Shown here: positions 15,633 to 23,278 of the stretch, piece after piece
How positions within the stretch are numbered: position 1 is the stretch's first letter
Layout: the number at the start of each line of letters is the position of its first letter
Source of the DNA: a virus
DNA length: 64,000 bases
Strand: one strand, 5' to 3'
Virus record (IMG/VR): IMGVR_UViG_3300027747_002377
Span: 18,373-82,372 of that record
Position numbers and translations under genes: made by a program
Notes under the pieces: generated by a model
Databases searched by the model: none
What the model saw: only the letters and a program-made list of their open reading frames with translations
Told to the model about the DNA's origin: nothing

Positions 15633-15938
15633 ATGATTAAAGAAATTGACCTTGACTTCGACACAGTAGACCTTGAGTTCGATCCTCCCCACAAGGAGGA
15701 AAGCACGGAACCACCAGCTGAAGTGATCATAACGCCAGAAGTAAAACATTCACACTTACTTACATTCAATGAAGAACAATTAGATGCAATGAATGATACG
15801 CTCCCTTTATTTAAAGAACTGGGAGTAATTTCTGAAGATGTAGATCTTGATCAATTTATAGATGAATGCTTTGTTCGTGGCCTCAATGAACTCTTTTTTG
15901 AAAGTATGTCCAAACTAAACGCATCTAGTGAATCTTAA
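15633..15938 (+). CDS. Hypothetical acidic protein
   Basis: 101 aa, very acidic in the first 45 residues (DLDFDTVDLEFDPPH), then a helical domain. No family recognised. Last gene before the 288-bp AT-rich gap. Confidence 0.6.
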   Translation: MIKEIDLDFDTVDLEFDPPHKEESTEPPAEVIITPEVKHSHLLTFNEEQLDAMNDTLPLFKELGVISEDVDLDQFIDECFVRGLNELFFESMSKLNASSES

Positions 15939-16226
15939 GACAATATAAAAATTAATAAAAAGTGAAGATTTTATTCGCACTTCCTTCCCTTATGTCACGC
16001 CCACCGCCAGGTAGAATATATAGTATATAAGTAACTATATAAAGTATATATAAACCATAGACAAAGTATAAATAAAAGGGGCCGGGCACTGTACCGGCAT
16101 TTTTATTGGCAAAAAAAGAGCCAGTCCCCCTCGGAACCAGCTCCTGAATCCTTTGCACACTTGTCATCCTACTCCAAAACCTCTATAGTGTGCAAGTCCA
16201 TCGGACCTAACCTTTGCAACCCTCCT
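15939..16226. other. AT-rich intergenic region with terminator
   Basis: The first half carries overlapping TATA/AGTATATA runs (about 16014-16070). GCCGG-8 nt-CCGGC-ATTTTTATT follows at 16081-16107 and reads as an intrinsic terminator for the upstream unit. A TGGC/GCCA stem and two CCTTTGC boxes (16150-16156 and 16211-16217) come next, the second nine bases before the ATG at 16227. The AT-rich run is a candidate for a promoter cluster or a DNA-unwinding site. Confidence 0.45.
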
Positions 16227-16673
16227 ATGAACTCCTTCTCTTTTCAGAACATTCAGTCTCTTGAGATCACTGCAGCCGATCAGCCGTCCCTGAACGTAGC
16301 AGACGATCAGTTGGTCCTCACAGCTACCCGTAACGGTAGCCGCATCATGATCACCGCTCCTCTTAGCCACATCATCCCTACTCCAGTACAGACAACTGTC
16401 AAGTCAAACTTAAAGGCTTCACGGAAGGTTAGCTCATTAAAAGGTAAAATCCTTGATCCTTCTGATGAGCGCGTAGGAGAAAAGAATGGTAATGCAAAAC
16501 TTAATGTTGGCCAGGTAAAAGTAATCAAAACAAAGCTTAAATGTGACAAATTTATGGGTGATTACAAATCAAGGACCGCAGCACACAGGGTACTTGCCGG
16601 TTGGTACGAAGTAGATACGAGCTGCATTTATCAGATCGATAACAACCTTACCTGGAAGCACGTAACGATCTGA
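16227..16673 (+). CDS. Protein with HTH-like C-terminal domain
   Basis: 148 aa from the ATG at 16227, nine bases after CCTTTGC. A TTG at 16161 would add 22 residues but follows no signal. The C-terminal part (AKLNVGQVKVIKTKL, then SRTAAHRVLAGWYEV, ending NNLTWKHVTI) resembles the helix-turn-helix modules often attached to phage homing nucleases (…I..gktWkhv). No nuclease domain is present, so a DNA-binding regulator or a remnant of such a nuclease is likely. Confidence 0.5.
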   Translation: MNSFSFQNIQSLEITAADQPSLNVADDQLVLTATRNGSRIMITAPLSHIIPTPVQTTVKSNLKASRKVSSLKGKILDPSDERVGEKNGNAKLNVGQVKVIKTKLKCDKFMGDYKSRTAAHRVLAGWYEVDTSCIYQIDNNLTWKHVTI

Positions 16674-16861
16674 TGGTTAAATTTTTTAACGTCACGGTTG
16701 CTTTTGGTGATGGATGCCCCATCCGCACCGTAGTAATGGCTCAAACTGCTTTTGAAGCACACGAGAAAGCACTCAAGCGTTACCCTGGATCCATCAGAGC
16801 CTTGGTTAAAGGGGTAACAACAGAACCAGATCCTACGAACTCACTTTGTTTTGCACCATGA
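16673..16861 (+). CDS. Hypothetical protein
   Basis: 62 aa. The ATG shares one base with the previous stop (TGATG). A strand-rich N-terminus is followed by an AFEAHEKALKRYPG helix, a pattern found in small phage proteins of unknown function. The stop overlaps the next start (ATGA). Confidence 0.6.
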   Translation: MVKFFNVTVAFGDGCPIRTVVMAQTAFEAHEKALKRYPGSIRALVKGVTTEPDPTNSLCFAP

Positions 16862-17058
16862 TCAACACAACCGTTCACGAAGGTTTGACTGTTCATTACG
16901 ATGATGGAAATGAAAATAAAGAAGTATCTTTAACATTTGAATGGGACGAAGAAACCCATCCACAATACAATTATCTTAATGAAATGACATCGGAACAGTT
17001 GATTGCCATGCTTGTAAAACGCGTAGAAACTGTATTAGATGAAACCAATAATGATTAA
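16858..17058 (+). CDS. Hypothetical protein
   Basis: 66 aa from the ATG at 16858, which overlaps the previous stop and follows TTTTGCACC. An earlier TTG at 16846 lies inside that gene. Acidic, with a strand-rich first half and a helical C-terminus. No family recognised. Confidence 0.6.
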   Translation: MINTTVHEGLTVHYDDGNENKEVSLTFEWDEETHPQYNYLNEMTSEQLIAMLVKRVETVLDETNND

Positions 17059-17085
17059 AAGTACGTTAACTTTCTGAGGTAAATT

Positions 17086-17273
17086 ATGACAGGAATGACC
17101 CCAAGGTTTAAACCTATCTTTAGGACTGTTTAGAACGAGGTATCAGTCGTGGGTACGCACGTGCCCACAAACACGTAGAAAAACCTTCAGATTCAGACAT
17201 TTTTGAGAACATTCACGACACTGTAATGAGTGAACTGTATGAGTACTTTGATTTTTTAGATTCTGACGATTAA
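17086..17273 (+). pseudogene. Small conserved-type phage gene with a frameshift (RAHKH protein)
   Basis: ATG at 17086 starts MTGMTPRFKPIFRTV and meets TAG at 17131. In the +2 frame the peptide continues LERGISRGYARAHKHVEKPS and runs in-frame to TAA at 17271. Joined, the halves give one 62-aa protein. Its Gly-x-x-RAHKH-x-x-x-P signature is typical of small early phage proteins known to me from other tailed phages. The total length is one base short of a whole number of codons. One extra T in the GTTT run (17128-17131) would restore the frame. It may be a real mutation, an assembly or sequencing error, or (less likely) programmed frameshifting. Confidence 0.6.
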
Positions 17274-17281
17274 GTTTTCAA

Positions 17282-17635
17282 ATGAACTGTTCTAAGTGCA
17301 AATCTCGCGCCACAGTTAGGGACACAAAATGCAATCTAGAGGGAGCTAAAACACGGAGGTACCACTGCAACACTTGCAGCAACCGATTCACCACAGCAGA
17401 AGTACCAATCGACTGGTTGGATGAACTAAGGGAGCTTCGGTACATACGTACTCAAATGCAGAAACTTTTAGGAAGTTCAACAGTTTCTGCAACAGTTGAA
17501 GAACCTGTCAATAAAAAAATAAAAACTTGCCAAGAATGTAGCCACTGGTGGAAAGGTGTATGTAACCTTGAAATACCAGAGGCTGGTGATTATTTTGCTA
17601 CCGAGTGCTCTGCTTACGAGGATCCTAATGACTAA
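17282..17635 (+). CDS. Zinc-ribbon protein, NrdR-like N-terminus
   Basis: 117 aa. An NrdR-type zinc ribbon occupies residues 3-38 (CSKCKS, then YHCNTCSNRFTT) with CxxC pairs. A Leu/Arg-rich helix and a second Cys cluster (CQECSHWWKGVC … C) follow at about 80-110. There is no ATP-cone, so it is not a genuine NrdR. Probably a DNA-binding regulator. The ribbon is shared with the protein at 17866-18366, and both end in a cysteine cluster with CxxCxxW or CVHWERKC spacing. They are probably paralogues. Confidence 0.6.
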   Translation: MNCSKCKSRATVRDTKCNLEGAKTRRYHCNTCSNRFTTAEVPIDWLDELRELRYIRTQMQKLLGSSTVSATVEEPVNKKIKTCQECSHWWKGVCNLEIPEAGDYFATECSAYEDPND

Positions 17636-17882
17636 ACCAGTTACAACTATCTTGACTATTGCTGTGCACTCACCTAATAGCAATCCTGTTTATGGTGCTG
17701 GTTCTTTACATGTGTCACTAGATGATGAAGCAGGTGGTGCTTATATCACCATCAAAGAACTAAGTGACGGTTCAGAACACGGTGTAGTGCGTATAGATCC
17801 TGACGAGGTTCCAATAGTATTTGAAACTGCTATGAAACTACTTGCTCAAGAAACATTGAACAAAAATGACACTGACAATTAA
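17628..17882 (+). CDS. Hypothetical protein
   Basis: 84 aa from the ATG at 17628, which overlaps the previous stop by eight bases. Beta-rich N-terminal half (ILTIAVHSPNSNPVYGAGSL) and an acidic C-terminal helix. It lies between two zinc-ribbon genes and overlaps the next start by 17 bases, so the three are translationally linked. No family recognised. Confidence 0.6.
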   Translation: MTKPVTTILTIAVHSPNSNPVYGAGSLHVSLDDEAGGAYITIKELSDGSEHGVVRIDPDEVPIVFETAMKLLAQETLNKNDTDN

Positions 17883-18366
17883 TTGTCCCCACTGTGATCA
17901 CAACCACTGCACTACACTAAGAACAGGACTTCACGCTAGTGGAGTACTTATGCGTTCACGTAAGTGCTCCCACTGTAAGCAACACTTTCCTACTTATCAG
18001 TTACCAGGAGAATCCCATCAAACAGTAGGTTATTTGCCTGATCAGTATAAAGTCTCACGAAAAAATTCTCCCCTTACATATGAAGTTGCTAATATAATTC
18101 GAACTCGTGTTGCCAATGGTGAGAACCAAATAGAACTAGCTAATGAGTTAGGCCTACATCGTTCAACTGTTGGTAAAATAGTACGTAATGTTGTATGGAC
18201 TGAAGAAAAAGTTAAACGAAAAGAAGAGGCAAAAACATATAAATTATCCCGTTGCCATGTATCAGAATGCGTTCATTGGGAACGTAAATGCACCATGGGT
18301 TTTACTGAGCTTGATGGCTACGACTGTGCATGTTATGCAAAAAAAAGAAGAGCAATGAATATTTAG
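17866..18366 (+). CDS. Zinc-ribbon plus helix-turn-helix regulator
   Basis: 166 aa. The N-terminal zinc ribbon (CPHCDHNHC at 7-15, then CSHCKQHF at 34-41) has NrdR-type spacing. A helix-turn-helix at about 70-108 (IIRTRVANGENQIELANELG, then LHRSTVGKIVRNVVW) is of the type found in resolvases and site-specific regulators. The C-terminus has a Cys cluster (CHVSECVHWERKC, YDCAC). Likely a sequence-specific DNA-binding protein that controls phage or host transcription. Confidence 0.65.
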   Translation: MTLTINCPHCDHNHCTTLRTGLHASGVLMRSRKCSHCKQHFPTYQLPGESHQTVGYLPDQYKVSRKNSPLTYEVANIIRTRVANGENQIELANELGLHRSTVGKIVRNVVWTEEKVKRKEEAKTYKLSRCHVSECVHWERKCTMGFTELDGYDCACYAKKRRAMNI

Positions 18367-18411
18367 CCTTTATTTAGCTATCGTATTGTTTAACCCCACA
18401 GCAATTTTGAA

Positions 18412-19053
18412 ATGAGTTCCGTTCACTTGGTTTGGTCTACCCCAGGGGCAGAGCAGCTGATCGTGCAGATGGCACGGGTAAGCTCACCTGAAAACGCAGA
18501 CAACATGGAAACAGCCCCAAGGCTATTGAAGTACCTAATCAATCACAAGCACTGGTCACCATTTGAGATGGCTAATATGTGTGTCATGATTAATACTGAA
18601 CGAGATATTGCCGCTCAAATTATTAGGCATAAATCAATTTCATTTCAAGAGTACTCTACACGTTATTCAGAAGCACAAGAAATTAGTTTGCCTACGTTTC
18701 GACGCCAGGATCATAAGAATAGGCAGAACAGCTTTAATGATTTAGAGCCAGAACTTGTCAGTAGTTTTGTTCGTAGGTCTTCTTATTTGCTTAAGGATCT
18801 GCGTGATCTTTACAACGAAATGATTGAAGCAGACGTTGCAAAAGAAACTGCTAGAAGGATCTTGCCTTTGTGTACAAAAACAACAATGTATGCAAATGCA
18901 AGCCTAAGGTCTTGGATTCACTACCTACAGGTCAGGACAGACCTAAGCACCCAGCAAGAACATCGAGGTATTGCAGACATGATCAAGTTGATCTTTGAAG
19001 GGCAGTTCCCAATCATTGCAGAAGCTGCCTTTGGCCCTACTTCTGCTGTATGA
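18412..19053 (+). CDS. thyX: Flavin-dependent thymidylate synthase ThyX
   Basis: 213 aa, the usual ThyX length. The family signature RHRxxSxxxxSxRY is present as RHKSISFQEYSTRY at residues 72-85 (Lys replaces the second Arg). Other conserved segments are HWSPFEMA (47-54) and ETARRILP. The enzyme makes dTMP from dUMP with methylene-tetrahydrofolate, NADPH and FAD, in the cytoplasm. With the dCMP deaminase at 24233 it completes a dCTP-to-dTTP route for phage DNA synthesis. ThyX is common in cyanophages. A hairpin follows shortly after the stop. Confidence 0.95.
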   Translation: MSSVHLVWSTPGAEQLIVQMARVSSPENADNMETAPRLLKYLINHKHWSPFEMANMCVMINTERDIAAQIIRHKSISFQEYSTRYSEAQEISLPTFRRQDHKNRQNSFNDLEPELVSSFVRRSSYLLKDLRDLYNEMIEADVAKETARRILPLCTKTTMYANASLRSWIHYLQVRTDLSTQQEHRGIADMIKLIFEGQFPIIAEAAFGPTSAV

Positions 19054-19433
19054 TTCTATGGGTTTCAGCTGACCCTTCCTGGCCAGGAACACCCCGAACT
19101 CTTGCTGCAGCCGCAAGAGTTTATTAACTTCTTTGGGACTGGAAGACCCAAAGTCGTAGCAGGCACAGGGCGCCCGCCGCACGGGCTGAGGAGCTATTGC
19201 GCTCTAACCCTGTATCTGTAACTTTCAAAAGCTTTGTAGGGAGGGACCGCACCTTGATCAGAGGCACGGCCCGTCTGTTACCAGCCAGGGGAAACCGTAA
19301 AAATCCTGACTCCCTTTTTTATGATAGGGCTGACACGGTTCTGCTTCGCCCCAGCTGCTATAATACATGAACAACACACACGCTGGGGCGTTTCCGTGTA
19401 GGATCTTGGCCCCTTTTATTATGGCCAACCACC
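19054..19433 (+). ncRNA. Hairpin-rich non-coding stretch after thyX
   Basis: 380 bp with no gene but many perfect inverted repeats. They are ACTCTTGC-7 nt-GCAAGAGT followed by TTATT (about 19099-19126), CTTTGGG-9 nt-CCCAAAG (about 19130-19153) and GCCCG-CCGCA-CGGGC. A long-range GGGAG…CTCCCTTTTTT follows near 19239-19320. There is also a bipartite stem ACACGG/CCGTGT with CGCCCCAGC/GCTGGGGCG (19333-19399), and TTGGCC-11 nt-GGCCAA before the next start. The first hairpin may terminate thyX mRNA. The rest looks like a folded RNA with a promoter embedded in the last stem-loop. No known RNA family is recognised. Confidence 0.45.
19356..19364 (+). promoter_or_regulatory. Extended -10 promoter TGCTATAAT
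   Basis: A consensus extended -10 (TGC then TATAAT, 19359-19364) lies in the loop of the perfect 9-bp inverted repeat CGCCCCAGC/GCTGGGGCG. No -35 hexamer stands at 17 bp. It probably drives the 19434 gene, with a structured leader of about 60 bases. Confidence 0.6.
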
Positions 19434-19661
19434 ATGTCAACACTCTGCAAACCTCGAAAAATTAATTCTGTTAGCTGTGATTCTGGTAGTATCTACATTG
19501 TGGACCCGTGTCATCTTGAAACTTCTTCAGGTGTCACCGGTCGCAATCCTCTTTATTTCGGTGCTAGTTTCAATACCGAAATAGGAGACGGTGAATTCAA
19601 CATTTATGAACAACGCGACAACAAGGGTCACCTTCGTCGCATAGTAATCGAAATTGATTAA
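19434..19661 (+). CDS. Hypothetical protein
   Basis: 75 aa, beta-rich, with three Cys in the first 27 residues (C5, C15, C26). No family recognised. Its ATG follows a TTGGCC/GGCCAA hairpin and the CCAACCACC leader. The stop abuts the next start. Confidence 0.6.
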   Translation: MSTLCKPRKINSVSCDSGSIYIVDPCHLETSSGVTGRNPLYFGASFNTEIGDGEFNIYEQRDNKGHLRRIVIEID

Positions 19662-19817
19662 ATGAATTCCAAGTTGTACAGTTTGATTATTTTTTGCATT
19701 TGGTTCGTCTGTAGTTTAATATTTATTTTTAATCCTGCATTGAGCGGTATTTACTTGGCAATCATCAATATTGCCTTTATGATAGCTGCGATCCTTTCCT
19801 TCTCAGATCAGTCATGA
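19662..19817 (+). CDS. Small protein with two membrane helices (51 aa)
   Basis: ATG at 19662 directly after the previous stop, TGA at 19815 overlapping the next ATG. The 51 aa form two hydrophobic helices (about 6-24, YSLIIFCIWFVCSLIFIF, and 29-47) with a short turn. Likely an inner-membrane protein. A holin-like role is possible but it lies in the early region far from the endolysin. Confidence 0.6.
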   Translation: MNSKLYSLIIFCIWFVCSLIFIFNPALSGIYLAIINIAFMIAAILSFSDQS

Positions 19818-20071
19818 ACTACTTAGATCCAAGGGAACAGCCGAACCAATGGCTTGGTGAGGTGCTTAAGAACCTTTTGAAAACTGCTATTGAAGTCAAG
19901 AACGCAGAATCCATTGAGCTTCTTGAGTTTGCCCACAAGCAACTTGCTCTATGGATTGACCCAGGGATCTTGAGTTCGGTCTTTAGCGATTGGATTGAAG
20001 AGTATGTTGATGAGATGGAAGCACAACAAAAACCAGTAAGTACGGAGGAGCTGACCGAGACTTGCACTTAA
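19814..20071 (+). CDS. Hypothetical helical protein
   Basis: 85 aa, helical and acidic, no motif. Starts by ATGA overlap with the two-helix membrane protein, suggesting that the pair is co-translated. Confidence 0.6.
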   Translation: MNYLDPREQPNQWLGEVLKNLLKTAIEVKNAESIELLEFAHKQLALWIDPGILSSVFSDWIEEYVDEMEAQQKPVSTEELTETCT

Positions 20072-20113
20072 GTGTAAGGGTGGTAAGGTGGCGGCAGATA
20101 CGCTGGTTCATCG

Positions 20114-20398
20114 ATGGAAGAGCTAATTGCCATGATTCAAGGCGACCCTGTCTTATGGGAAGTCATTGAACAACTAAAACACCAAGACGAAGACCTGGAC
20201 GACTTCATCCTTAACATAGCTCAAATGCTTAGTGTTGAGTTTGAGGAAATGCACCGCACTGATCTCAGTGATAAGCTGTCCGCTTTGTTTGGTGGTCTGC
20301 CGCCACAAGCCTTTAAGATGGCTCCTCTGTTTCTGCACATTGCCTTGGATCTATTTCTGATGCGTGCAGTGCCTGATCACGCCAGTATCAAGGATTAA
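20114..20398 (+). CDS. Hypothetical acidic helical protein
   Basis: 94 aa, all-helical, acidic N-terminal half and hydrophobic C-terminal helix (APLFLHIALDLFLMRAV). No family recognised. Confidence 0.6.
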   Translation: MEELIAMIQGDPVLWEVIEQLKHQDEDLDDFILNIAQMLSVEFEEMHRTDLSDKLSALFGGLPPQAFKMAPLFLHIALDLFLMRAVPDHASIKD

Positions 20399-20402
20399 GG
20401 TC

Positions 20403-20636
20403 ATGCAAAGAGGTTTTGTTTTCTGTAATAAAGACTTCACTAAAGTTCTTTGCATTGACTCCAAGGTTCATGGTTTTGTAATGATTTCTGTTGACGATAC
20501 GAAAGCTTTGAATAAAGCTATGTGCCTTCATGATTTGACAGAAGCTAAGAACATTCAAAGCCGCCTTGATGTCAATGGAATGAATAATGATCTAGAAATT
20601 ACTAACATTGCCCGCTTGTACAAAAAGTTCTACTAA
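20403..20636 (+). CDS. Hypothetical protein upstream of polA
   Basis: 77 aa from the ATG at 20403, five bases after the previous stop. An upstream TTG at 20364 lies within that gene. Beta-strand-rich start (MQRGFVFCNKDFTKVLCIDS) and helical C-terminus. The stop overlaps the polA start (TAATG), so translation is coupled to the polymerase. Confidence 0.6.
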   Translation: MQRGFVFCNKDFTKVLCIDSKVHGFVMISVDDTKALNKAMCLHDLTEAKNIQSRLDVNGMNNDLEITNIARLYKKFY

Positions 20637-23278
20637 TGACAAGATTTGTACTTGACCTTGAGTCCAACGGTCTGCTGCCGACCATGGACAAAATTCATTG
20701 TATTGTCCTTTATGATCTAGACAAACAAGAGTATATTAGCTGCGCTGATCAACCTGGATATAAACCATTAAGTTATGCTATTGAGTGTATCCAACAGGCT
20801 ACACTCTTGGTGGGTCATAACGTAATTAAGTTTGATATTCCTGCTCTCAAAAAGATTTACCCTGATCTCATACTGAGTCCGGATTGCACTTATTTTGATA
20901 CGCTTATCACCAGTAGGTTGTTCTGGCCGGAGCTTGAGCCAGTTGATCACGCTAAGTACAGTCACATAGAACGTAAGTACTTTGGTAGGCATTCATTGGC
21001 TGCCTGGGGTGAACGTCTTGGCGTAAGTAAAATTGACTTTAAGGCTGAGTTAAAAGAACAAGAGGAAGAAGTTAAGAACGTATGGGAATCTTGGTCCGCC
21101 ACCATGCAAACTTACTGCATGGCAGGCCACCACAAGTTTTTGCGTGACGATTTAAGTTGGGTCCCGTGCAAAGATATACACGAAGGTGACACAATTTTAG
21201 GGTTTGACGAGTTTCCAGAAAAACAAACTGGTCGGTGTTTTAAGCCTACAAAAATATTAAAAAAAACAACAGATCAAGCTGAACTGTTTCGCGTTACTTT
21301 GAAATCAGGAAAAACTTTTGATGTCACAGCTGAACATAAGTGGTTGGTAAGAAACTACAAATCACGTTCATCTTTGCAAAACCCTTTTGAAACCAGAACT
21401 CAACTAGTTTGGGCGGAAACTAAAGATTTAATGGCATCAAAATGTTTTGCAATTAAATATATGAATACTTGGGAAGATGTAAAAACATGGGAGGCAGGTT
21501 ATCTTGCAGGAATTTTTGACGGCGAAGGCAATGTTAGAAGGCATCAGAAGTGGGACCGCCTTGATTATTCTTTTGCGCAAAAACCTGGTGTGGTGCACGA
21601 TTTAGCGTGCAAAATTATTAATAATTTGGGTTTCAGATATACTACAAGAAAAGTAATGAATACTGGTGATTGCGATTGTATTAGAGTTGTAGGCACTTGT
21701 TATGAAAAGCTTAGATTGTTGGGCATGATTAAGCCTGTTCGATTAATTAAAAATGCGCAACCTTTTGAGCGCCTTGGAAGGTGTGAAGTCAAGGGTGAAG
21801 GGGATTTTGATGAAATTGTTTCGGTTATTTCTATCGGAATGGACGTAATTTATAAGATAAGTACTGATACTAAAACATTTGTTTTAGATGGCTATGCTCA
21901 CCACAACTGTGAAGGTGACATTAAAGTTTCTATACGTCTGTATGACTACATGCTCAGCCAACAAGCTGACCCACGATCAGTAGAGCTAGAGCATCAATTT
22001 GCTTTAGTAATGGCAAAACAAGAACAATTTGGATTTCCTTTTAATGAGAAAGCGGCCTTCGCATTGGTTAACACACTCAAAGCCAAGAGGACTGAGATCA
22101 ACGACCGCCTCCAGGAAGTGTTCCCATCTATCGTCGAGGAACGGTGGTCAACTAAGACGGGTAAACGGCTTAAGAACAAGGTGCAGATCTTTAATCCAGG
22201 TTCTAGGCAGCAAACTTCTGAGCGGCTTAAGGCGCTTTACCCAGAAATTACTTTCGACACCACGGAGAAAGGGAATCCTCAGGTAGATGATGATGTGCTG
22301 GAAAAGCTTGGCACAAAGTATCCTGAAGCTAAACTACTAGCTGAGTACCAAACGCTAAACAAACGACTTGGACAAATCGCAGAAGGAAAAGAAGCCTGGC
22401 TTAAGCACGTTCAGGTTTATGGCGATGGTCGAATTCATGGTGAAGTCATCACCAATGCTTGCATCAGTGGTAGGTGCAGCCACAAGCGTCCAAACATGGC
22501 GCAGGTACCCAGTGTTGGCCACGCTTATGGTTCTGAATGTCGGGCTCTTTTTTATGCTCCTGATGGGTGGAAATTAGTTGGCGCCGACGCATCAGGACTT
22601 GAGTTACGTGCACTCGGAGCATGGCTTGCCTACTTCGACGAAGGAGATTATGCAAGGCTTGTTAGTGACCCTGCTGTCGATATTCATAGTTACAACGCTC
22701 GTATGTTCGGTATTTATAGTGGTGATAACCCTATAACAAAAGCCGAAAGGGACCTATCAAAGAAGCTAATCTTTGCTCTTGCTTATGGTGCTGGCGCAAA
22801 AAAAGTTGGTAGTATCGTACTGCCTTTTGGAAGTGAAGATGAACAATATAAACAAGGTAAAAAAACAATGGAAACGTTCTACGATAACCTTCCTGCTATT
22901 AAGCAACTAAAAGATCTCATTGAGAAGCGCGTTAATGAGAAAGGATACTTAACTGGGATCGACGGCAGAAGGCTACAGATCAGATCAAAGCATGCTGCCC
23001 TGAACCAATTGCTCCAGAGTACCGGGGCAATAGCAGTTAAGAAAGCTACATGTATTTTGTATGAGGACTTAAAAACTATTGGATTAGAGTTCGGCAAACA
23101 CTGGGGTTATGTTGCACACGTCCATGATGAATTTCAAGCACTCGTTCTCCCAGCTTATGTAGAAACTTATATGAAGGTGGCAATTGATTCCTTTAAGAAA
23201 GCTGGTGAGTACTTTAACCTAAAGTGTCCACTGACAGGTGAGGCCAGGGTAGGACAGAACTGGATGGAAAGCCACTAA
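20636..23278 (+). CDS. Family A DNA polymerase (precursor with intein)
   Basis: 880 aa, reduced to 616 after removal of a 264-aa intein, a size fitting T7-like and cyanophage PolA. The 3'-5' exonuclease has motif I FVLDLES (D7, E9), motif II GHNVIKFD (D67) and motif III Y160-C-E-G-D, which is split by the intein. Polymerase motifs are A VGADASGLELR (D651), B RDLSKKLIFALAYG (705-718) and C HVHDE (828-832). It replicates the phage genome with the PrimPol helicase at 33449 and the SSB candidates. The start is coupled to the preceding gene. The polymerase parts have ordinary codon use. The inserted part is clearly more A/T-rich. Confidence 0.95.
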   Translation: MTRFVLDLESNGLLPTMDKIHCIVLYDLDKQEYISCADQPGYKPLSYAIECIQQATLLVGHNVIKFDIPALKKIYPDLILSPDCTYFDTLITSRLFWPELEPVDHAKYSHIERKYFGRHSLAAWGERLGVSKIDFKAELKEQEEEVKNVWESWSATMQTYCMAGHHKFLRDDLSWVPCKDIHEGDTILGFDEFPEKQTGRCFKPTKILKKTTDQAELFRVTLKSGKTFDVTAEHKWLVRNYKSRSSLQNPFETRTQLVWAETKDLMASKCFAIKYMNTWEDVKTWEAGYLAGIFDGEGNVRRHQKWDRLDYSFAQKPGVVHDLACKIINNLGFRYTTRKVMNTGDCDCIRVVGTCYEKLRLLGMIKPVRLIKNAQPFERLGRCEVKGEGDFDEIVSVISIGMDVIYKISTDTKTFVLDGYAHHNCEGDIKVSIRLYDYMLSQQADPRSVELEHQFALVMAKQEQFGFPFNEKAAFALVNTLKAKRTEINDRLQEVFPSIVEERWSTKTGKRLKNKVQIFNPGSRQQTSERLKALYPEITFDTTEKGNPQVDDDVLEKLGTKYPEAKLLAEYQTLNKRLGQIAEGKEAWLKHVQVYGDGRIHGEVITNACISGRCSHKRPNMAQVPSVGHAYGSECRALFYAPDGWKLVGADASGLELRALGAWLAYFDEGDYARLVSDPAVDIHSYNARMFGIYSGDNPITKAERDLSKKLIFALAYGAGAKKVGSIVLPFGSEDEQYKQGKKTMETFYDNLPAIKQLKDLIEKRVNEKGYLTGIDGRRLQIRSKHAALNQLLQSTGAIAVKKATCILYEDLKTIGLEFGKHWGYVAHVHDEFQALVLPAYVETYMKVAIDSFKKAGEYFNLKCPLTGEARVGQNWMESH
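21116..21907 (+). mobile_element. Intein with LAGLIDADG-type endonuclease inside polA
   Basis: Residues 161-424 of the precursor. The first residue is Cys161, with an intein N-block (CMAGHHKFL … GDTILGFD) and a TAEHKW block-B-like segment (231-236) supplying the Thr and His. The C-terminal block ends VLDGYAHHN with His-Asn at 423-424, and the +1 extein residue is Cys425. One LAGLIDADG-type motif is visible (AGYLAGIFDGEGNV, 287-300). Splicing restores Tyr-Cys-Glu-Gly-Asp of exonuclease motif III. The DNA is A/T-rich compared with the flanking exteins. Confidence 0.92.

Noticed and set aside
16161-16226. TTG start upstream of the HTH-like protein gene
   Set aside because: The ATG at 16227 stands nine bases after a CCTTTGC box. 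The first 22 codons show no conserved pattern.
19075-19370. Open frame running through the hairpin-rich region after thyX
   Set aside because: It starts without a credible codon, is preceded by an in-frame TAA and is crossed by perfect inverted repeats. The structured-RNA reading explains the sequence better, although a decayed gene is not excluded.
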